Assembly: GCA_947464365.1 (NCBI GenBank) | Contig: CANHWS010000022.1 | Coordinates: 1-20,844, forward strand | Source of the DNA: Cytophagaceae bacterium | GTDB taxonomy: Bacteria > Bacteroidota > Bacteroidia > Cytophagales > Flexibacteraceae | DNA: 20,844 nucleotides | Reading direction: 5' to 3' | Part shown: positions 15,972-20,844 of the stretch, piece after piece | Numbering within the stretch: the first letter of the stretch is position 1 | Layout of the letters: every line of letters starts with the position of its first letter | Translations under genes and position numbers: made by a program | The notes under the pieces: model-generated | Database searches by the model: none | Told to the model about the DNA's origin: nothing | Seen by the model: only the letters and a program-made list of their open reading frames with translations

Positions 15972-16012
15972 AAAAAAAGGCAGCTCCCCTCGTCAGGAAG
16001 CTGCCTTTTTTT
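15972..16012. terminator. Bidirectional intrinsic terminator
   Basis: A7-GGCAGCT (15972-15985) pairs exactly with AGCTGCC-T7 (15999-16012) around a 13-base loop. A-tract and T-tract symmetry suits termination in both directions, between the convergent OmpA-family (+) and GH28-like (-) genes. Confidence 0.88.
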
Positions 16013-16027
16013 GGCGCTTAAAAGCCT

Positions 16028-17563
16028 TTATGGTAGGATAACTACTGGCTTGATTGATGCATCAGACGATTTAGCACCCTCCAGCCTAAGGACCTGGTCG
16101 GTTAGCCCCTTGCCCCATAAGACACCGAAACTAGCCCGTTTCCTGCCTGACCTGATGTCAGCTTCATTGCCACGATAAAACTCCGGATTCAGGAAACGCC
16201 ATTCGGTTTTGAGTAAGTTCCAATCGGCAGGGACAGGGAACTTTGGCCATGTAATCGAGACACCTTCGATCCTGAGCCGTGACACATTCTGGGCTACAAA
16301 GGCTGCCTTGGCAGAGCGCACATCTGGCATATTTTTATAGAACCCAATGCTGCGGGCCTTGGCTGCAAGTGGGTCTGGCTGGTCGATCATCGCATAGTCG
16401 AGGTGGATATTCGAAAGGCGGATGTTGTCTAGCTCCATCGTTGGCGCTGCCGCCATCATGATTCTGCCATCGGTGATGATGCTCAGGTTAGAGATCGAAA
16501 CATCCCGAATGGCACCCTTCTTGTTCACTGGTTTGGGTTTCCGATAGTTAGGGTGCTCCTTGATCTCGACGTCATAAGGCGTGTTAACGGTATCGACCTC
16601 AATCTCGATCACCCGGTTCAGCGGCCAGCCAGAATTGGTGGTGCCAGTGATGTTATTGATGATCACATGCTCAATCGTACCACCTTCTAAGCTACGGATG
16701 TCGAGAATGCGCGAAGATGATTTCACCACGAGGTTATTGACCGAGATAAACCTGAAGTCTTGACGAGATTCGTAGCCAATCCGGAGGGCAACGCAGCTGG
16801 TGGATAGGATACAATTCGAGATCGTGACGTACTCGCAAGGGCCAGAGTCTTCTGTTGTTTTGAGTGCGATGGCATCATCTCCAACATCGATGTTGCAGTC
16901 ACTGATGACGAGATGGCTACAGCCCCCAACATCAATCCCGTCCGAGTTAGGGCCAAAGGCCGAGTTCAGGATCGTCAAGCCCATGAGTTTGACATCATAG
17001 GAGTTGAACGGATGTAGGCCCCATCCGGCAGAGTTCTGGATTGTAACACCTTCTACGCTGACGTGTTTGCAGCCGTCTATCTCGACCATTGGCGAGGGGC
17101 GCTCTTCTATTTCTTTGTAGAAATCCCAATCATGCCGACGGGTTGGTTGCCAGAATGCTTTTCCATTGCCATCGATCGTCCCTTGGCCTGTGATGCGCAC
17201 ATCATTGACGTTTTTGGCAACGATGAGGTGCCATGGGGTACGATCCTCATGGTGGCCCCAAGTCATCGGTATATAATCCTTGATATTGGTCGAGCCAAGC
17301 AGTACAGCCCCACCTGCAAGGTGCAACGTTACCCGATCTTTGAGGAAAAGTGTACCAGTATAAAAGGTACCTGATGGCACATAAACCGTTGCTCCTGTCA
17401 GAGATGCTTGGTCGATGACCTTTTGGATGGCGACCGTATTGAGGGTTTTGCCATCGGGCACAGCGCCAAACTTCGTGATGTCTAGCTGTTGTCCATTGAC
17501 TGACAGGGAAGTGACCATCAATCCTAATAAGAAGGCTAGGCTATTCAAGCGTTTTTTGATCAT
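16028..17563 (-). CDS. Secreted GH28-like parallel beta-helix glycoside hydrolase
   Basis: A 511-residue enzyme of the polygalacturonase fold, with a signal peptide MIKKRLNSLAFLLGLMVTSL cleaved near SVNG. Upstream ATGs at 17564-17566 and 17582-17584 are less suitable because the -7 box lies at 17596-17603. The N-terminal region has the family hallmark FGAVPDGKTLNTVAIQKVID. The helix core shows NSDGIDVGG (D208) and VGDDAIALKT (D229, D230), corresponding to the three catalytic aspartates of GH28. The other two GH28 motifs are changed: GHG is replaced by CVALRIGYES and RIK by LDIRSLEGG. Pectin (galacturonan or rhamnogalacturonan) is the family substrate, but with these changes the real one may differ. 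No SusC/D genes accompany it. It lies 83 bp after the GH25 gene with its own promoter box. The stop is TAA. Confidence 0.87.
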   Translation of the reverse strand: MIKKRLNSLAFLLGLMVTSLSVNGQQLDITKFGAVPDGKTLNTVAIQKVIDQASLTGATVYVPSGTFYTGTLFLKDRVTLHLAGGAVLLGSTNIKDYIPMTWGHHEDRTPWHLIVAKNVNDVRITGQGTIDGNGKAFWQPTRRHDWDFYKEIEERPSPMVEIDGCKHVSVEGVTIQNSAGWGLHPFNSYDVKLMGLTILNSAFGPNSDGIDVGGCSHLVISDCNIDVGDDAIALKTTEDSGPCEYVTISNCILSTSCVALRIGYESRQDFRFISVNNLVVKSSSRILDIRSLEGGTIEHVIINNITGTTNSGWPLNRVIEIEVDTVNTPYDVEIKEHPNYRKPKPVNKKGAIRDVSISNLSIITDGRIMMAAAPTMELDNIRLSNIHLDYAMIDQPDPLAAKARSIGFYKNMPDVRSAKAAFVAQNVSRLRIEGVSITWPKFPVPADWNLLKTEWRFLNPEFYRGNEADIRSGRKRASFGVLWGKGLTDQVLRLEGAKSSDASIKPVVILP

Positions 17564-17595
17564 CATTTGGGGGTTGGGTAGCAAGCGTTTGACAT

Positions 17596-17628
17596 CAAAG
17601 CTAGCATATTTTTAACCTCCGAACCCAA
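17596..17628 (-). promoter_or_regulatory. Putative promoter of the GH28-like gene
   Basis: On - the -7 box reads TAGCTTTG (17603 to 17596), an exact TAnnTTTG match, with TTG at 17628-17626 at a spacing of 22. It lies 32 bp before the chosen ATG at 17563, predicting a leader of about 25 bases. This suggests the GH28-like gene is transcribed separately from the GH25 gene upstream. Confidence 0.55.
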
Positions 17629-17646
17629 TCAGAAATACCCGAAAAC

Positions 17647-18399
17647 CTACCTCAACACTTGCTGCCACCTTTCGCTGCTAACCACGACGGCATTATAGTC
17701 CAGCAAACCCTTAGCATGGTCATGGTCTTGATTGATCGCATACTGCCAGATCAACATCCGATCAATCGAAGGTTCAAACCCCGTACTTGCGATCCAGTAG
17801 TCAACTGCAAGGTCCGTATCGCCAATGTAGTATTTGTAGGTACCATAGTCCGCATACAGGATAGGCTTACGTTTAGTTTGACGCCTGATATAAGCAATGC
17901 AATCCTTGAGCCGAGCCAATGCCTGTGCCCTCGTGCCCTTATAATATCGATTGCCTGAGGTTTCAAAGTCGATCACTGGGGGTAACTCATGCGGATACCT
18001 TTGGTACTCGGCTACAAACAATTTTGCCTGGACGATGCCATCAGTCCTGAACCGAAAAAAGTGGTAAGCCCCCGATGTAAAACCTGCCTGCCTAGCCTCT
18101 TTTACGTGTTGGTCATAGCGTGGATCGTGGTAGGCAGTCCCTTCAGTGGCCTTTACAAAAACAAAGCTATAACCATCTTCGCCTAGCTTGGCCCAGTTGA
18201 CTTTGCTGGTGTGTTTGCTGACATCAAGGCCCTTGATGGAATATTTTCGTGCCAAATGTGCTGCCGAAGTAGGAGACGACCCTCTATAATAGAGATACCA
18301 TGTAATTACCGCTATCAACAATAGTAGGCCGAGCACCCATGCAACCAAGATCCAGCGTTTAGGGCTGTGTCGTGGTTTAGCAGGGTGGGTTTTGGGCAT
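17647..18399 (-). CDS. Membrane-anchored GH25 muramidase (lysozyme)
   Basis: A 250-residue peptidoglycan hydrolase that cleaves the beta-1,4 bond between N-acetylmuramic acid and N-acetylglucosamine. A basic N-terminal tail (MPKTHPAKPRHSPKRW) is followed by one transmembrane helix (about 16-38) with no cleavage site evident, so it is probably a signal-anchor facing the periplasm. The GH25 domain runs about 56-250: KGLDVSKHTSKVNW with D59, FVFVKATEGTAYHDPRY, SGAYHFFRF and the DxE pair D144-E146 in PPVIDFETSG, matching the acidic residues of Cellosyl-type lysozymes. The frame is open to 18450; the ATG at 18397-18399 is chosen because it places the basic tail directly before the helix. It is divergent from the DUF2911 gene. 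The role may be wall remodelling. The stop is TAG. Confidence 0.9.
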   Translation of the reverse strand: MPKTHPAKPRHSPKRWILVAWVLGLLLLIAVITWYLYYRGSSPTSAAHLARKYSIKGLDVSKHTSKVNWAKLGEDGYSFVFVKATEGTAYHDPRYDQHVKEARQAGFTSGAYHFFRFRTDGIVQAKLFVAEYQRYPHELPPVIDFETSGNRYYKGTRAQALARLKDCIAYIRRQTKRKPILYADYGTYKYYIGDTDLAVDYWIASTGFEPSIDRMLIWQYAINQDHDHAKGLLDYNAVVVSSERWQQVLR

Positions 18400-18457
18400 A
18401 AAAAGGACTGGACTGTGAGGCAGGTTAAAAATCGATCTAGCAATCAGCAATAGGGAG

Positions 18458-18465
18458 CAAAGATA
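18458..18465 (-). promoter_or_regulatory. Putative -7 promoter box for the GH25 gene
   Basis: On - this reads TATCTTTG, matching TAnnTTTG, with a predicted leader of about 50 bases to the ATG at 18399. No TTG is found at the proper -33 distance. This supports the start at 18399. Confidence 0.42.
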
Positions 18466-18568
18466 GGCGAAGTCAGCAGATAGGGGCTGCTATGACGTCA
18501 GGATGAATACAGACCAAGGAATGGAAGACTAGGACCAGATATAACCACCATATATTAAGATCGGGGCT

Positions 18569-18576
18569 TACCTTTG
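18569..18576 (+). promoter_or_regulatory. Putative -7 promoter box for the DUF2911 gene
   Basis: TACCTTTG matches TAnnTTTG and lies 70 bp before the ATG at 18647, giving a leader of about 63 bases. No clear -33 TTG is present. With the box at 18458-18465 it defines a divergent promoter pair. Confidence 0.42.
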
Positions 18577-18646
18577 TACCGAGGTTCTGCCCTATTGTTG
18601 GTATATCCATCAGTAATAAAGCCTCCGTCACAAAACAAAATCACCA

Positions 18647-19483
18647 ATGAAAAAGGTACTACTAGCAGCCGCTACAGCCTTCTTGCTGACCACCGCCAGC
18701 CAGGCTCAAATCGTCACACCACAAGCCAGCCCCCTTGCCAAAGTAGAGCAACGCATTGGTGTTGCTGACGTCACCCTGACCTACAGCCGCCCTAGTGCCA
18801 AAGGTCGTAAGGTCTTCGGCGATGTCCGTCCTTGGGGCGAAATCTGGCGTTTTGGTGCTAACCAACCAACCAAAATCAAGTTTTCGGACTCGGTGATGGT
18901 GGGCAAAACTTGGCTTGCCCCTGGTGAGTATGCCATTTATGCCACCCCAATGCAAAACGGCGAGTGGCCTGTCTATTTCGGCAAGGACACCAAAGTTCAA
19001 GCTGATGATTTCAAAACCGCTGAAGCCGCAGCAAGCATGACAGTGAAGGCAGAGGCCCTACCAATGTCTGTTGAGACCATGACACTTGACTTCATGGATA
19101 TCACTTCAACATCATCCAACCTGACGATGATGTGGGAAAAAACTGCCATTAAAATCCCGTTGACCTTTGATGTTGATCGCAAAGTCACTTCTAGCATCCA
19201 GAAGACGATGAACGACGTCAACAACTACTGGTCAGCCGCCAACTACTACTTCGAGACCAACAAGGACTTGAAACAAGCCCTCGTTTGGGTAGACAAAGTG
19301 GTCGAAAAAAATCCTGCATTTTGGGTTCTTAACCTCAAAGCCAAAATCCAGCACAAACTAGGAGACAACAAGGGTGCGATTGCTTCGGCTGAATTGAGCA
19401 TTGTCAAAGCCAAGGAGGCCAAAAACAATGACTACGTCAAGATGAACGAGAAGCTAATTGCTGATATCAAAGCAGGCAAATAG
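18647..19483 (+). CDS. Secreted DUF2911 protein with C-terminal TPR-like helices
   Basis: A 278-residue exported protein of unknown function. The signal peptide MKKVLLAAATAFLLTTASQA is cleaved before Q21. The DUF2911 domain spans about 25-175, with the family hallmarks VTLTYSRPSAKGRKVFG, PWGEIWRFGANQPTKI, LAPGEYAIYATP and SSNLTMMWEKT. The C-terminal third (about 180-278) is helical and TPR-like (YWSAANYYFETNKDLKQALV, WVLNLKAKIQHKLGDNKGAI), which suggests protein contacts. DUF2911 is widespread in Bacteroidota and, to my knowledge, has no established biochemical role. It is followed by a strong terminator, so it is probably monocistronic. Start choice is clear from the signal peptide. The stop is TAG. 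Confidence 0.9.
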   Translation: MKKVLLAAATAFLLTTASQAQIVTPQASPLAKVEQRIGVADVTLTYSRPSAKGRKVFGDVRPWGEIWRFGANQPTKIKFSDSVMVGKTWLAPGEYAIYATPMQNGEWPVYFGKDTKVQADDFKTAEAAASMTVKAEALPMSVETMTLDFMDITSTSSNLTMMWEKTAIKIPLTFDVDRKVTSSIQKTMNDVNNYWSAANYYFETNKDLKQALVWVDKVVEKNPAFWVLNLKAKIQHKLGDNKGAIASAELSIVKAKEAKNNDYVKMNEKLIADIKAGK

Positions 19484-19518
19484 TCTTACCAGACAAAGCC
19501 CATAATAGACAGTACACG

Positions 19519-19552
19519 ATAAGGCATCCAGAAACGGATGCCTTATTTTTTT
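19519..19552 (+). terminator. Intrinsic terminator after the DUF2911 gene
   Basis: TAAGGCATCC (19520-19529) pairs exactly with GGATGCCTTA (19536-19545) around a 6-base loop and is followed by seven Ts (19546-19552). It begins 36 bp after the DUF2911 stop. Confidence 0.88.
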
Positions 19553-19773
19553 AGGATCCGGAGATACTAGTTTGATGGACTTGCTATTGGGGCTCGAGGT
19601 GTTGTAATTTAGCAAAACACCATCGATCCCTCGCTTGCATACCAAGGCCAACCACAAAGGCTGGCTACAATCTGCCTAACAAATGCAGCGAGGTGGTTTG
19701 ATAACTAGCTGTTCTGGGCCAACTTTGAACCTAGACAGACTTATGATCGAAACGAGCAAAGTCAGAACCAACT

Positions 19774-20844
19774 ATGAAGACAAGAATTTTTCCACAATTA
19801 TTTTTTAGTGTACTGGGCGTTTTGGCCCAAATCATGACATTTGGGCAGGCACCACAAGCCTATTCGTCTGCACAGGTGCAGCAGTTGCTTAAACAGTTGC
19901 CAGTATGCGGCACCGTTTTGTATGTCGCTGCACACCCAGATGACGAAAACACCCGCCTAATCGCCTATTTAGCTCACGAGCGGCATCTTGATGTCCATTA
20001 CCTTAGCCTTACCCGGGGCGATGGTGGCCAAAACCTGATCGGCACCGAGCTCAGCGAAGGCCTCGGCGTGATCAGGACCCAAGAGTTACTCGCCGCCCGC
20101 AGGCTCGATGGTGGCCACCAACTCTTTAGCCTAGCACGTGACTTCGGCTTCAGCAAAACACCAGAAGAGACCTATACCAAATGGCCACGCCGGCTCATCT
20201 TGCGCAATGTGGTCCAGACCATCAGGCGGATAAAGCCAGATGTAATCATCACCCGATTTAGCCCCTTACCAGCCCCGACACATGGCCACCATACCGCTAG
20301 TGCACAGTTAGCCCTAGAGGCCTTCACCTTGGCTGCCACGGATAGCTTCCCCGAAGCCATGGACGAAATTCAGCACGTGCAACCATGGCAAGCCAAGCGA
20401 ATTTTCTGGAACATCAGTTCGTTCTTCTTCCAGGGCCGAGAAAAAGAATTCAAGGCCGAAAAATACCTCAAGCTCGACATAGGTGGGTATAACCCGACAT
20501 TAGGCTTGAACTACCAAGAGCTTGCTGGCCTAAGCCGCAGTCAGCACAAAAGCCAAGGGTTTGGTTCGTCAACCAGCAGAGGTCCCAATTACGAATACTT
20601 CGAACTACTAGCAGGTGATAGCGCCAAGATTGACATCATGGAAGGCATCGACCTGAGTTGGAAAAAATTAGCTGGTGCCTCCCAACTGAACGATCATTTG
20701 CTTGATTCGGCTTATACCGCCTATCAGCTTGGCCAGCCCGAAAAGTCCATCAAACTGTTGGCAAAGGCCCTCCAGCGCGCCAAAGTGGACATCCTAAAGA
20801 TAAATGGGAATGCTCAACGCCTCAAACGTCTCAAGATCAGCCAA
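19774..20844 (+). CDS. Secreted PIG-L/LmbE-family deacetylase (3' end beyond the window)
   Basis: The frame is open from the ATG at 19774 to the right edge (357 codons, no stop). A signal peptide (MKTRIFPQLF..., cleavage near TFGQA, about residue 25) is followed by the PIG-L zinc deacetylase domain: VAAHPDDENT with H54 and D57, and THGHHTAS with H170 and H173, forming the expected metal site. D56 of the AHPDDE motif is the likely general base. PIG-L enzymes remove N-acetyl groups from GlcNAc-type sugars. The region after about 250 is not part of the minimal fold (about 220-250 residues) and includes a helical, TPR-like stretch (AYTAYQLGQPEKSIKLLAKA), so this is the longer Bacteroidota type with an added C-terminal part. 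The export signal rules out cytoplasmic bacillithiol synthesis (BshB); an envelope or extracellular glycan is more likely, substrate unknown. Confidence 0.87.
   Translation, partial: MKTRIFPQLFFSVLGVLAQIMTFGQAPQAYSSAQVQQLLKQLPVCGTVLYVAAHPDDENTRLIAYLAHERHLDVHYLSLTRGDGGQNLIGTELSEGLGVIRTQELLAARRLDGGHQLFSLARDFGFSKTPEETYTKWPRRLILRNVVQTIRRIKPDVIITRFSPLPAPTHGHHTASAQLALEAFTLAATDSFPEAMDEIQHVQPWQAKRIFWNISSFFFQGREKEFKAEKYLKLDIGGYNPTLGLNYQELAGLSRSQHKSQGFGSSTSRGPNYEYFELLAGDSAKIDIMEGIDLSWKKLAGASQLNDHLLDSAYTAYQLGQPEKSIKLLAKALQRAKVDILKINGNAQRLKRLKISQ

Noticed and set aside
12995..16012. GGCAGCT core shared by two terminators as evidence of a mobile repeat
   Set aside because: Seven shared bases in GC-rich stems with different loops and flanks are expected by chance or by common stem preferences.
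1..20844. Unusual abundance of CTAG, often rare in bacteria
   Set aside because: A hand count of about 26 in the first 5.9 kb is close to random expectation; it is not depleted, but not enriched either.

Overview
The window looks like chromosomal DNA from a Bacteroidota bacterium, probably of the Cytophagales or a related environmental lineage. The evidence is a type IX secretion (Por) C-terminal sorting domain on a giant S8 protease, a DUF2911 protein, a YwqK-like repeat protein, a large secreted PIG-L deacetylase, and several upstream boxes matching the Bacteroidota -7 promoter consensus TAnnTTTG. Shine-Dalgarno sequences are largely absent. Base composition looks close to balanced and even throughout. 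I see no insertion sequence, integrase, phage gene, tRNA, rRNA or CRISPR array. The genus cannot be fixed from this sequence.

Left part (1-5.5 kb): the 3' end of a small membrane-protein gene on +, then four genes all on -. Read in their own direction these are a 16-unit MORN/YwqK-like repeat protein, an AhpD-like CxxC protein, a secreted GH2 beta-mannosidase, and a GmhB-like HAD phosphatase. The first two are 45 bp apart and the last two 73 bp apart, so they may form two transcription units. Middle (5.5-9.5 kb): a polytopic GT-C-like membrane protein and an SRAP/YedK abasic-site protein on +, ending at a hairpin terminator that faces two paralogous Spy-like small periplasmic proteins on -.

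Right part (9.6-20.8 kb): a 1090-residue S8 protease exported by type IX secretion; a pirin with an intact metal site; ScpA (chromosome condensation), divergent from an OmpA-type peptidoglycan-binding lipoprotein; a GH28-like beta-helix hydrolase and a membrane-anchored GH25 muramidase on -; a DUF2911/TPR-like secreted protein; and a PIG-L deacetylase running off the right edge. Strong hairpin terminators sit in the convergent gaps and after the DUF2911 gene.

Together the genes are mostly envelope and secreted functions (glycan degradation, peptidoglycan binding and cleavage, protein secretion, envelope stress) mixed with housekeeping genes (scpA, the gmhB-like gene, SRAP). I do not see a coherent new defence, mobile or biosynthetic system. 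The most unusual signals are stop-codon use (12 of 16 visible stops are TAG, 4 TAA, none TGA), a GmhB-like enzyme with all four zinc-loop ligands replaced, a GH28-like enzyme without the GHG and RIK motifs, a tandem Spy-like pair with four helically phased GTTAAG boxes between them, and several operator-like dyads upstream of genes.
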